Both the position numbers and the translations under genes were made by a program. From the NCBI GenBank assembly GCA_018814305.1, contig JAHJAA010000021.1, forward strand, positions 23,609 through 87,608: 64,000 bases of DNA, in the 5' to 3' direction. This document shows, one piece after another, positions 8,232-16,160 of the stretch. The notes beneath the pieces were generated by a model that worked only from the letters and a program-made list of their open reading frames with translations, did not search any database and was not told the DNA's origin. The DNA is from Pseudomonadota bacterium. GTDB taxonomy: Bacteria > Desulfobacterota > Desulfobulbia > Desulfobulbales > JAGXFP01. Positions within the stretch are counted from its first letter, which is position 1, and each line of letters opens with the position of its first letter.

Positions 8232-9587
8232 TTGGCTTTGATCGCGCCGTTTCGCGGCCTCAGATATAATTCCACCCGCGTTCCCAAGCTGGAAGAGGTG
8301 GTTACCCCCCCCTATGATGTCATTGACCGGAAGGCCCAAGAGGATCTGCTGAAGAAAAATCCCTATAATATGATTCAGCTTGATCTCAGTAAGAATATCG
8401 ATCCGGCCGGCATGACCGACGAACGATACCGCCATTCCCGGGATTTACTTGAGCAATGGCAGGCTGAGGGAATCCTGGTCCGTGATTCGGAGCCTGCGGT
8501 ATATCTGTACTTCATTGAGTATCAGCATCCTTCAGGACGAAGGTTGACCCGGAAAGGGCTGGTCTGCCTCACCGGTCTCGCTGAATTTTCCGAAGGTATT
8601 GTCAAGCCCCATGAGCAGATTTTTCGCGGAGTGGTCACCGACCGGTTGCGTCTGCTGGATACCTGTCGGACCCAGTTCAGTCAGGTTTTTGCCCTCTATC
8701 CGGACCAAGAGGGGGCGGTGATGTCCTCCCTTGAAGCGGGTCGGTCGGGAACCCCACTCTGTGAGGCCTTTGATCATGATGGTTGCCGGCACAGTCTCTG
8801 GTCGATCACCGACCCGGCCGTGATCCTGCACGTTGCAGGTCTTTTTGCCGCCAAGAGCGTCTATATAGCTGATGGTCATCATCGGTATAACACCGCTTTG
8901 CAGATGCGGGAGTTGATTGTTGAGCGGGAAGGGTCGGTGACGCCGGATAGCCCGTTTAATCATATCATGATGTATCTCTGTGCCATGGAGGATCCGGGTC
9001 TTTCGGTTTTGCCGACCCATCGTCTGGTGCAGATGCCTGGAGTCGGGGCCGACGATCTGGTGAAGCGTTTGGCCGAGGGATTTGTGGTTGAAGAGATTCG
9101 TGGCGGGACCCGGGAGGTCCTCCTGGCTGAAGTCCTTGCCCGGATGGATGAGATAGTTGAAGGGAATTGTTTCGGGCTCTATCACCCGGTGGAGGATCGG
9201 TGCTATCTTTTGATTATGAAGCCGGGCATGATGGAGGCCGCAGGGCTGGATACAATTCCTGCGTCCCTTCGGGAGCTTGATGTGGTGGTGCTTTCCGAGT
9301 TGATCCTCGAAAAATATCTGCAGTTGAGTCATCAAGAATGCGAAGAGCGAAATCTGATCGATTACTTCAGTGATCCCGATGAGGCCTTGGATCAGGCCGT
9401 CAAGAATTCAATCGGATCGGAGGAGGTCAGCATTCTCTTTCTAATGAAGAATACTCTGGTAGCCCAAGTAAAAAGGGTCTCCGATGAAGAGTTGATCATG
9501 CCCCATAAGTCGACCTATTTTTATCCGAAGGTCTTGACCGGATTGGTGCTTAACAAGATGGAGTCGGACGAGGTTGTCGGAAGCTGA
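8232..9587 (+). CDS. DUF1015 family protein with TTG start codon
   Basis: The 451-residue product belongs to the DUF1015/COG4198 family, which has no settled function. It opens LIAPFRGLRYN followed by VVTPPYDVID, the family's N-terminal signature, and has the conserved IADGHHRYNTALQMRE stretch near residue 215. Another conserved region is FLMKNT close to the end. The first codon is TTG at 8232, with AGGAG eight bases upstream. The family signature begins right at that codon, so the unusual start is well supported. A 14-base overlap with the downstream methyltransferase suggests coupling. Confidence 0.85.
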   Translation: MALIAPFRGLRYNSTRVPKLEEVVTPPYDVIDRKAQEDLLKKNPYNMIQLDLSKNIDPAGMTDERYRHSRDLLEQWQAEGILVRDSEPAVYLYFIEYQHPSGRRLTRKGLVCLTGLAEFSEGIVKPHEQIFRGVVTDRLRLLDTCRTQFSQVFALYPDQEGAVMSSLEAGRSGTPLCEAFDHDGCRHSLWSITDPAVILHVAGLFAAKSVYIADGHHRYNTALQMRELIVEREGSVTPDSPFNHIMMYLCAMEDPGLSVLPTHRLVQMPGVGADDLVKRLAEGFVVEEIRGGTREVLLAEVLARMDEIVEGNCFGLYHPVEDRCYLLIMKPGMMEAAGLDTIPASLRELDVVVLSELILEKYLQLSHQECEERNLIDYFSDPDEALDQAVKNSIGSEEVSILFLMKNTLVAQVKRVSDEELIMPHKSTYFYPKVLTGLVLNKMESDEVVGS

Positions 9588-10371
9588 AGGACAAGGCCTT
9601 GGGCGCCTGGCGCCTAGTCCGGGCGAAGCTGATGCTCTTGCCTCCTTTGGGCGGGGTGAGGCCGTAGAGGCCTTTTGCCGGGGCAGGGTTTTCTGTCGGC
9701 AACTACGGGGCGGCTATCGGTTTACCCAAGATGCGGTTATACTGGCTGGTTTTGTCCGGCCTGGCCCTGGAGAGAAGGTTCTTGACCTGGGATGCGGCTG
9801 TGGGGTGATCGGCTTGATTCTCGCTGGTCGATGGCCGAAAATTTCGGTCCATGGTCTTGAAATTCAACCTGCCTTGGCCGAGTTGGCCCGAAGAAACGTG
9901 GCCGATAGCGGGCTCTCCAACCGATTGACCATTACCCATGGTGATCTTCGGCTGATTCGGGAACTCTACCCTCAGGCCGGTTTTCAGCGCGTTGTTGCCA
10001 ATCCCCCCTATTTCCCGCTCGGAAAATTCCGTCCCAATTCCTCCCCTGAACTGGCTGTGGCTCGTCATGAACTCTGTGCCGATCTCCCGGCGGTGATCCG
10101 GGCCATGGACTGGGTGCTTGATATGGGTGGATATGGTGATCTGGTTTTACCGGCCTGGCGGTTGGAGCAGGCCGCAGAACTGCTGCGGGAGTATGGATTT
10201 AAGTTGGTTTGCCTCCAGACAGTGCATGAATATCCGGGGGCGCCGGGGGGGGTGGTGCTCATTGAAGCGGTTAAGGGGGAAGGTGGCGAACGAACCACGC
10301 TTCCCCCTTTTCATGTGAGACTGCAACCGGGCGGAGACTACACTCCAGAGATGTCCGACTGTTATTTTTGA
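9574..10371 (+). CDS. N6-adenine tRNA/DNA methyltransferase, TrmN6 (YfiC) type
   Basis: The protein resembles tRNA1(Val) A37 N6-methyltransferase. GGYRFTQDAVILAGFV is the family's N-terminal motif, VLDLGCGCGVIGLIL binds SAM, and VVANPPYFPLG holds the NPPY motif of N6-adenine methyltransferases. HELCADLPAVIRA and VLPAWRLEQA also fit. The first ~40 residues are not conserved. The longest reading starts at a TTG at 9574 inside the DUF1015 gene, and the true start may be later. Members of this family act on tRNA, but the target cannot be read from sequence. Confidence 0.82.
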   Translation: MSEAEGQGLGRLAPSPGEADALASFGRGEAVEAFCRGRVFCRQLRGGYRFTQDAVILAGFVRPGPGEKVLDLGCGCGVIGLILAGRWPKISVHGLEIQPALAELARRNVADSGLSNRLTITHGDLRLIRELYPQAGFQRVVANPPYFPLGKFRPNSSPELAVARHELCADLPAVIRAMDWVLDMGGYGDLVLPAWRLEQAAELLREYGFKLVCLQTVHEYPGAPGGVVLIEAVKGEGGERTTLPPFHVRLQPGGDYTPEMSDCYF

Positions 10372-10414
10372 TCCGTCAAGTCGTTGGAACGGAGAGACGT
10401 TTTCTTTTAGAAAT

Positions 10415-12172
10415 TTACGAAGGCGCTGTCTCTTCTGCTAATTCCGCTAGGTGTTGCTGGGCAAAACCAATGGAGGGGTCGAGGGACAGAGCCAGGGCGA
10501 ATGATTTTATTGCCTCTTCATTCTGGCCCAGTTTCCGGTAGTTCACTCCAAGGTTGGCATAGTCAATGGCCGAGGTGGGGGCGAGATAGACCGCCTTGGA
10601 AAAATGGTGAACGGCGGCCTCGTGGTCACCCTTCTTGAAGAAACAAAAACCCAGGAGGTTATGCAAGTCGGGGCGTTCATCGTCCAGGGAGGTGCCTTTT
10701 TGGAGGACGGTCACGGCCTGGTCATACTGCTCGAGATCCTTCAGGCAGCTCCCCATGAAAGAATAGATATACGGGATATCTTCCTGGTCGGGATCAAGGG
10801 TGAGGGCCTTGTTGAGATGGGTGAGGGCTTCGGCGGGACGACCCTGGTCGGCAAGATGTTGTCCAAGGTAGTATTCAATGAAGTAGGCGTTGGGCAGGAG
10901 GGTCTCCATCCGGGTAAGCTGTTGGAGTTTTTCCTCCGGGTCGGTGATGAGTTCATTGGCCAGTTTGGCGGCAAAGAGCCCGGCGTTGGCGACCATGGAT
11001 CGTTCACGGAAATGAGCGCCTGGGACAATGGTGTAGATGGTGGAAAACTGGAGTTCAGGGTGACGGGTATTGATCACCAGAACTTCTAGATCCAGTTTTT
11101 TTAAAGCAGCCAGGCATCGTTCCACTTCGACCTTCATATTGTTGTCGGTGAGGTCGTCCATTTGATCAAGGTCAATGGTTTTGCCGGGGGCGGTGATATA
11201 GGTGACTTCCTTCATGTCCAGGGGTTTGGGAAGACCACTGGCCACATAGTTGGCCTTGGTGTTGAAGTCGCCGGCCAATTGGGCGACTTCGGTCAGGGCG
11301 CGGATTACTGATTTGGTTGGATTGGGCGTGGTTCCAGCCGTATAGACGATTTCGCTGGTCTCCGGGAAGGTTGAGGGGTCGATAGCCAGAGCCCCGACTG
11401 TGGGGATCCCGGTATCAAGGCTGAAATCGCTCAGGTAGACCTTGATTCCATGGTTGGAGAATTTATCGAGCAGTTCGCGGGCCACGGGGTCGGTAATCGA
11501 GTCGGGATTGATCAGTGGAACCGGGAGTTGCTTGCGGCTGATGATCGAACAGACATGGCGTTCGACAATTTCGCAGACACCCTGGCTGATCGCCTCTTCG
11601 TAGGTATTCCCGGCCGAGGGGCCGTTGAATTCATTGATGGCGTAGAACCAGGAAAAGGGGACCAGGACCTCTTCGTCGGTGGTCAGGTTGGTCGCCCAGG
11701 TCCACCGCATGGGCAGTCCCTCGAGGAGTTTCGCCAGGAGTTCAGCCGAGGTGTTTTCGTCATGGACCGATTGGAGCAGGCGGGATAACGGGACCAGGGG
11801 GTGACCGGCCTTCTTCATGTTTTCGTAAGTATCGGTTATGAAATTATCCGGGTTTTTCTTGAAGCTGAAAAAACTGAAGCGTTCACCCAATTCCATGCAG
11901 GCACTGGCCCTGGACTGTTCGGGAGTGCTACCCTTGCCCATCTGCTTTTTGTTGCCGATGGTTTCGATGGCGTCCTTGCCGCAGACGCTGAAGTAAACCG
12001 GGATGTCTAAGCGTCCGGTGTCGATTCGGCGGATCTCTTTGAGGATATCCAAGTTGACTGTTTTTAATCGGTCCTGGAACCGTTTGACCGTGTCTTCCGG
12101 GGTCAGGGCCTTGTCCTGATCAAAGGTGTAGGTTTTCAGGCAGTCTTGCAGGATCATTTTTTCAGGTTTCAT
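10415..12172 (-). CDS. ycaO: YcaO-domain protein with C-terminal TPR repeats
   Basis: YcaO enzymes use ATP to activate amide backbones. The E. coli member has been linked to RimO-dependent methylthiolation of ribosomal protein S12. Residues ~30-400 carry the ATP-binding signatures SRASACMELGERFSFF, YEEAISQGVCEIVERHV and RALTEVAQLAG. From ~424 to 585 there are about four TPR units, such as GRPAEALTHLNKALTLDP. The ATG at 12172, after AGGAA, is preferred to a longer reading from 12280. No TfuA, precursor peptide or dehydrogenase lies nearby, so a peptide-natural-product role is unsupported. A housekeeping E. coli-type role is the better inference. Confidence 0.85.
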   Translation of the reverse strand: MKPEKMILQDCLKTYTFDQDKALTPEDTVKRFQDRLKTVNLDILKEIRRIDTGRLDIPVYFSVCGKDAIETIGNKKQMGKGSTPEQSRASACMELGERFSFFSFKKNPDNFITDTYENMKKAGHPLVPLSRLLQSVHDENTSAELLAKLLEGLPMRWTWATNLTTDEEVLVPFSWFYAINEFNGPSAGNTYEEAISQGVCEIVERHVCSIISRKQLPVPLINPDSITDPVARELLDKFSNHGIKVYLSDFSLDTGIPTVGALAIDPSTFPETSEIVYTAGTTPNPTKSVIRALTEVAQLAGDFNTKANYVASGLPKPLDMKEVTYITAPGKTIDLDQMDDLTDNNMKVEVERCLAALKKLDLEVLVINTRHPELQFSTIYTIVPGAHFRERSMVANAGLFAAKLANELITDPEEKLQQLTRMETLLPNAYFIEYYLGQHLADQGRPAEALTHLNKALTLDPDQEDIPYIYSFMGSCLKDLEQYDQAVTVLQKGTSLDDERPDLHNLLGFCFFKKGDHEAAVHHFSKAVYLAPTSAIDYANLGVNYRKLGQNEEAIKSFALALSLDPSIGFAQQHLAELAEETAPS

Positions 12173-12466
12173 GGGCTTCCTCATTTTCAAACGATAAAAT
12201 ATTGATGTGGCCGACCGGTGATTCTGGAGGCCCAAAATCATCGGCACTATAATCCATTTTCCGGGTGAACGCAAAGTCATGGTTCGGGCTGACTGGACCG
12301 GGTTTCCTTTTCCATAGGGCCTTGCGAGTCGTCATTTGATCACGGAGACGTATTACTACATTGTGGTATTGTTGGCAAGTTCTTCAAGAATATCGCTTGC
12401 CCATTTACAGGCTGCGGGGTAAGAAAAAATGACTTTGTTCGGGAATAAAATTCAACGGGATATTGG
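12173..12466. other. Divergent intergenic region between ycaO and the TolB/FG-GAP gene
   Basis: The 294 bases separate two divergent genes and should hold promoters for both. The only clear feature is the operator-like TACTACATTGTGGTA at 12354-12368, described separately. I see no terminator or RNA gene. Confidence 0.5.
12354..12368. promoter_or_regulatory. Operator-like near-palindrome, copy 1
   Basis: TACTACATTGTGGTA lies about 100 bases upstream of the TolB/FG-GAP gene. It shares ACATTGTGGTA exactly with the copy at 14338-14352 upstream of the porin gene. The symmetry is imperfect here and perfect in copy 2. A shared DNA-binding regulator of the two envelope genes is an inference. Confidence 0.35.
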
Positions 12467-14110
12467 ATGATGGCAATGATAAAAAAAATATTTTATCGGT
12501 GGTTTTGGCTGGTTTTGGTCGTGGGACTTGTTGGGGGAGCTTCCGCCGAAGAACACGGGGGGATGCCGGGTTCCAAACGGATATTGGTTTTGCCCCTGGC
12601 GGTTCATGCCGCTGGTGATTTGGCCTATATGGGGGAAGGGGTCCGGACCATGCTGGCCAGCCGGTTGGGTGGGAGCGATCAATATGAATTGATTGAGGTG
12701 CCGGTCGGGGTCGATACCGACTCGGAGCAACCGGCCACCATAGGTCGTAGATTACAGGCGGATCTCGTGGTCTGGGGCAGTTTAACCGAGTTGGGGGGGG
12801 CTTTTAGTCTTGATTTGGAAGCTCTGCGGCTGAATGATCCTCTGGCCCAGGAAAGATTTTTTGGGGCGGCCCTGGATTCTGCCTCGCTGATTCGTACGGT
12901 CGGGGATCTGGCCCGGGAGATCAGGAGCCGAATGCTTGAAGGGAAGAAGAGCGAAGTCGTGGTTATGCCCCCCAAGGATGCTTTGATTGAGCCGGTCAAG
13001 CCGGCTTCTGTTGCATCGAGTGAAGAGCATCCTGATCGTTTGGTCAAAGGGGCTAGTGTCCTGGGGGCTCCAGCTACGGAAGAGAGGAAAGGCCGCGACA
13101 ACAAGGAGGGAGTTGTTTTCCGCAGTCGCCAGGTTGAGCTTGATCTGCAGGCTTTTGACGTGGGCGATGTCTATGGACCTGGTTCTCCCGTCCTGGTTGC
13201 TGCAGATAAAACGGCAATCTATATCTATGATGCAATTTTTGGCGAACTCCGGAAAGCGATGGTGCTTCCCGCTCTTTCCCATGCCAAGGTTGTGGCCCTC
13301 TATCTGGCCGATCTTAACGGAAATGGGCGAGCGGAGATCTATGTTTGTACGGTGTCCGATAATGTGCCGGAATCGTTTGCCCTTGAATGGAGCGGGGCTT
13401 CCTTTGTCACCATTTTTGAGAGGCAACCCTGGTACCTCCGGGTGATAACCTTACCGGGGCGAGGTATGGTTCTGGTTGGCCAGGAGGGTGGAGGGTTTCA
13501 TCCGGTGAAGGACGGGGTTTATCTGTTGGATCGCGATAAGAGTGGGGTGACTCGGGGGGAGCGGATTGAGCTCCCCTCAGGGGTGAATCTGTTTGATTTT
13601 ATCAAAGCTGATTTTACCGGTGACGGTCGGATTGAAACGGTCGCCGTGGATCAGGATGAGATCCTCCATTACTATGATGATCATGGTCAAGGCCTTTGGA
13701 AGAGCGATGAGCGTTATGGTGGGACCCTTCGCTATATCGGTCAGGCAATGGGAAGTGATGATTCCGGAGGAGTAAATTTAAATATTCCGGTTCGGATGTC
13801 GGCAACCGATCTCAATGGCGACGGCCGGGCCGATCTCGTGATCTTGAAAAATTCAGCGGCGGTTGGCGCGGGCTTGGTCAAAAGTATGATGGCCTTTGCC
13901 GGGGCCAAGGTTCAGATTCTCGGGTGGAATGGAAATGGGGTGAGTGTTCTTTGGACCACCGACGAGGTTAGTGAATATATTCAGGATTGCCTGTTGAGGA
14001 CAGGGGATGATGGGGTGCCCCGGGTGGTTCTCGGGCAGGTGGCCAAGGATGAAGGCCTATTCTTTCGGAAAAATCAGACCAGATTTGTTTATTATGGATT
14101 GGGTCAATAA
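12467..14110 (+). CDS. Secreted TolB-like/FG-GAP (VCBS) repeat protein
   Basis: A signal peptide (hydrophobic core LVLVVGLVGG, cut near ASA/EE at about residue 28) directs this 547-residue protein out of the cytoplasm. Residues ~38-140 begin KRILVLPLAVHAAGDL and look like the N-terminal domain of TolB/FlgO-like envelope proteins. The C-terminal part has three FG-GAP type calcium-binding repeats, LADLNGNGRAEI (~280), KADFTGDGRIET (~380) and ATDLNGDGRADL (~446), implying a beta-propeller. It is probably periplasmic or surface exposed. Three start codons occur within ten bases (12467, 12470, 12476). I infer an envelope role but no specific function. Confidence 0.75.
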   Translation: MMAMIKKIFYRWFWLVLVVGLVGGASAEEHGGMPGSKRILVLPLAVHAAGDLAYMGEGVRTMLASRLGGSDQYELIEVPVGVDTDSEQPATIGRRLQADLVVWGSLTELGGAFSLDLEALRLNDPLAQERFFGAALDSASLIRTVGDLAREIRSRMLEGKKSEVVVMPPKDALIEPVKPASVASSEEHPDRLVKGASVLGAPATEERKGRDNKEGVVFRSRQVELDLQAFDVGDVYGPGSPVLVAADKTAIYIYDAIFGELRKAMVLPALSHAKVVALYLADLNGNGRAEIYVCTVSDNVPESFALEWSGASFVTIFERQPWYLRVITLPGRGMVLVGQEGGGFHPVKDGVYLLDRDKSGVTRGERIELPSGVNLFDFIKADFTGDGRIETVAVDQDEILHYYDDHGQGLWKSDERYGGTLRYIGQAMGSDDSGGVNLNIPVRMSATDLNGDGRADLVILKNSAAVGAGLVKSMMAFAGAKVQILGWNGNGVSVLWTTDEVSEYIQDCLLRTGDDGVPRVVLGQVAKDEGLFFRKNQTRFVYYGLGQ

Positions 14111-14337
14111 ATCATGAAAATGAAGGCAGTGTGGGGTTTTGCCCACGATGGCCTGGGCTGAGTGGTTCCATTTGAGACCTGGGTTGTGGTACTATGATGT
14201 TGATTGTTCGTTATTAATTTTTTTTATCTATTTTCTGGAGTATTTGGCGCATCATTTGCATCTTTTAAATGAAAATTTGTAGTTTTTTCTTTGGTGGGGT
14301 ATTCGTTATTTTCAGGGGAAAATAGTGTTGCGAAATA

Positions 14338-14352
14338 CACCACATTGTGGTA
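14338..14352. promoter_or_regulatory. Operator-like palindrome, copy 2
   Basis: CACCACATTGTGGTA contains the perfect 13-base palindrome ACCACA-T-TGTGGT (14339-14351). It lies 105 bases upstream of the -35 of the porin promoter. It shares ACATTGTGGTA with the copy at 12354-12368. Confidence 0.4.
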
Positions 14353-14455
14353 CCTGGGTTGAAAGTTGTTTGTTGTGGGTGAATGCAGGGTGTTGTCGAG
14401 ATGAATGGGGATTCAATTTATTAATTTGTTTTGGGTTGCTTTTTTGTAGATTTGC

Positions 14456-14484
14456 TTGACAATGTTAGGTCCTGCGTGTAGTAA
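14456..14484 (+). promoter_or_regulatory. Sigma-70-type promoter of the porin gene
   Basis: A perfect -35 TTGACA (14456-14461) is followed by a 17-base spacer and TAGTAA (14479-14484). Transcription would start near 14491, giving a leader of ~110 bases before the porin ATG, which has GGAG ten bases upstream. The strong -35 suits an abundant outer-membrane protein. Confidence 0.6.
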
Positions 14485-14601
14485 ATCGTAAGTAATTTTG
14501 TGTTTAAGTTGGTTTATCCGGCATTCCCCTATTTATGCTGGACGATCATTCGGATCAGTAGTTGATCGGTAACCTGCTAATTAAAACAAAGGAGATTAAG
14601 G

Positions 14602-15717
14602 ATGAAGAAAGCGTTAGGTTTTGCAGTAGCACTTGGTCTGGTGGCAGGTATGGCTTCTTCCGCCGTAGCCAGTGATATCCTGGACTTCCATGGCGAAGCT
14701 CGTGTCCGTGGCCTCTACAGCGATGTCGATGGCACTGCCAGTGATGCAATCCGTAATTATGATCAGCGATATCGGTTCATCATCAATGCAAAATTGGCTG
14801 ACAATGTTATGGTCGGCTCCCGTATTACCCTTTTAAATGATGAGTTTGCCGGTGCTATGAGTACCACCAATAACAATGTCGATCGTGCTTATATCCAACT
14901 GGGTATTTTGGGCGGCACCTGGATTCTCGGTCGTCAGGAAGTTAGCTGGGGTAACAAGCTCATGAGCTGGGGCAATACCGCTGACCGGATCAAGGCCGTT
15001 TATGACCTCGGCGGTGGCCAGAAGGTTGGTGCTTTCCTGCAGAAGGATGTCGAGTCCAAAAATCCCGGTGGAGATCTTGATAAAGATTCTTACTCAGCAT
15101 TCTACGTTGGTAGTGCTGGTGATTTCAAGTTCGGTGTGATTGGCGTTGACATCATGAATGATTCAACCCCTGCCGATGATGACGGAATTGTTATCGATGC
15201 CTACGTAAATGGTACCGCTGGTGGCATGATGGTCGCCGCTGAGGTCAACATGAAGATGGGTGACGCCTATGGTACCGATGATGATCTTGGTTTCTTCGCC
15301 ATGGCTGGGATGGGACTGGGCGACGGCATGAGCGTAGGCGCTGCTGCGGCTTACGCTGCCAATGGCTATAAAGCAGATGATGATTTTACTCCGACTCTTT
15401 TGTTCGGAAAATCTCAGGTAACCGCGATTTCCGATTTCGGTGATACCCAAACCACTGGTGATGATACCGTCATGGCCGTTCTGGGACAGTTGGGAATCAA
15501 GTTGAGCGATAAGATGTCTGCCAAGGTACTCGGCGCCTATGCCATTCTTTCTGATAAGGCTGAAACCACTTTGATCGAGGTTGATGGTTCTTTGGAATAT
15601 GCCCTGGCCCAGAACACCGTTTATAAGTTTGGTGTTGCTATTGGTATGCCGGACAAGTATTCCGCTGACGATGAAATGCTCATCTCAGCTGGTCATTCTG
15701 TAGAAGTTAAATGGTAA
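14602..15717 (+). CDS. Outer-membrane beta-barrel porin
   Basis: The 371-residue product starts with a classic signal peptide (MKKALGFAVALGLVAGMASS, cut near VAS). The mature chain is rich in Gly, Asp and Ala with alternating hydrophobic strands. It ends in VEVKW, and a terminal aromatic residue is the usual outer-membrane insertion signal. GEARVRGLYSD at the mature N-terminus and RAYIQLGI, WILGRQEVSWGN are porin-like strands. Its own promoter, strong ribosome-binding site and strong terminator suggest high expression as a single gene. Substrate selectivity cannot be read. Codon choice is more even than in its neighbours, consistent with high expression. Confidence 0.85.
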   Translation: MKKALGFAVALGLVAGMASSAVASDILDFHGEARVRGLYSDVDGTASDAIRNYDQRYRFIINAKLADNVMVGSRITLLNDEFAGAMSTTNNNVDRAYIQLGILGGTWILGRQEVSWGNKLMSWGNTADRIKAVYDLGGGQKVGAFLQKDVESKNPGGDLDKDSYSAFYVGSAGDFKFGVIGVDIMNDSTPADDDGIVIDAYVNGTAGGMMVAAEVNMKMGDAYGTDDDLGFFAMAGMGLGDGMSVGAAAAYAANGYKADDDFTPTLLFGKSQVTAISDFGDTQTTGDDTVMAVLGQLGIKLSDKMSAKVLGAYAILSDKAETTLIEVDGSLEYALAQNTVYKFGVAIGMPDKYSADDEMLISAGHSVEVKW

Positions 15718-15753
15718 GATAGACTCAAGCCATTTAATTGAGTGCGTATTCAA

Positions 15754-15783
15754 GGGCAGCCCATCTGGGCTGCCCTTTTTTTT
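15754..15783 (+). terminator. Rho-independent terminator of the porin gene
   Basis: GGGCAGCCC (15754-15762) pairs perfectly with GGGCTGCCC (15767-15775) across an ATCT loop, followed by eight T. It starts 36 bases after the porin stop. Confidence 0.95.
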
Positions 15784-16160
15784 GTGCCTCATCCGAGACA
15801 AGAGGAGTGAATCTGGAAGTATTGTGAAAAGTGCCTGGAAAACAAAATCATTTGAACCGATCCGGGTACGCTGGGCGAGCACGATGGTGCGGAGATGGGG
15901 TGCAGCTGGACAGTTACACCTGAGTTCCGTTCAACGGTATATTGTATTGCAACAGCGAACATTCGATTGACGAACAGACGAAGTCCGAACATTCGAATAG
16001 GGGAACCTCTCTCCATCTCATCATTCGATTGTTCGTTGTTCGTCACTTGAGTAGTTGTTTTTTTCTCTGGGTTTTGTTTAGAGGCACACGGTGAATTGGG
16101 TCTGGGCTGGGTGGTGGACGAATGGAATTTGGACTTGTGCTAGGTGAACAGGTTGGAAGG
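15784..16160. other. Gene-free region between porin and radical-SAM gene
   Basis: About 375 bases with no credible gene. Its one clear feature is the interrupted inverted repeat at 15969-16044. The rest shows nothing I can name. Confidence 0.5.
15957..16044. repeat. Interrupted inverted repeat with GAACATTCGA motifs
   Basis: GACGAACA (15969-15976) pairs with TGTTCGTC (16037-16044), and GAACATTCGAAT (15987-15998) pairs with ATTCGATTGTTC (16023-16034) with one mismatch. GAACATTCGA also occurs as a direct repeat at 15957-15966. Together they form a stem interrupted by an internal loop, with a ~24-base apical loop. There is no T-run, so a terminator is unlikely. Confidence 0.55.

Larger units (their letters stand above)
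14111..14601. other. 491-base intergenic region upstream of the porin
   Basis: No open frame of note is present. The stretch holds a TTGTGGTA half-site (14184-14191), the palindrome at 14338-14351, a sigma-70-type promoter (14456-14484) and a ~110-base leader before the porin start. The region is AT-rich with T-runs. No intrinsic terminator follows the FG-GAP gene. Confidence 0.6.
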
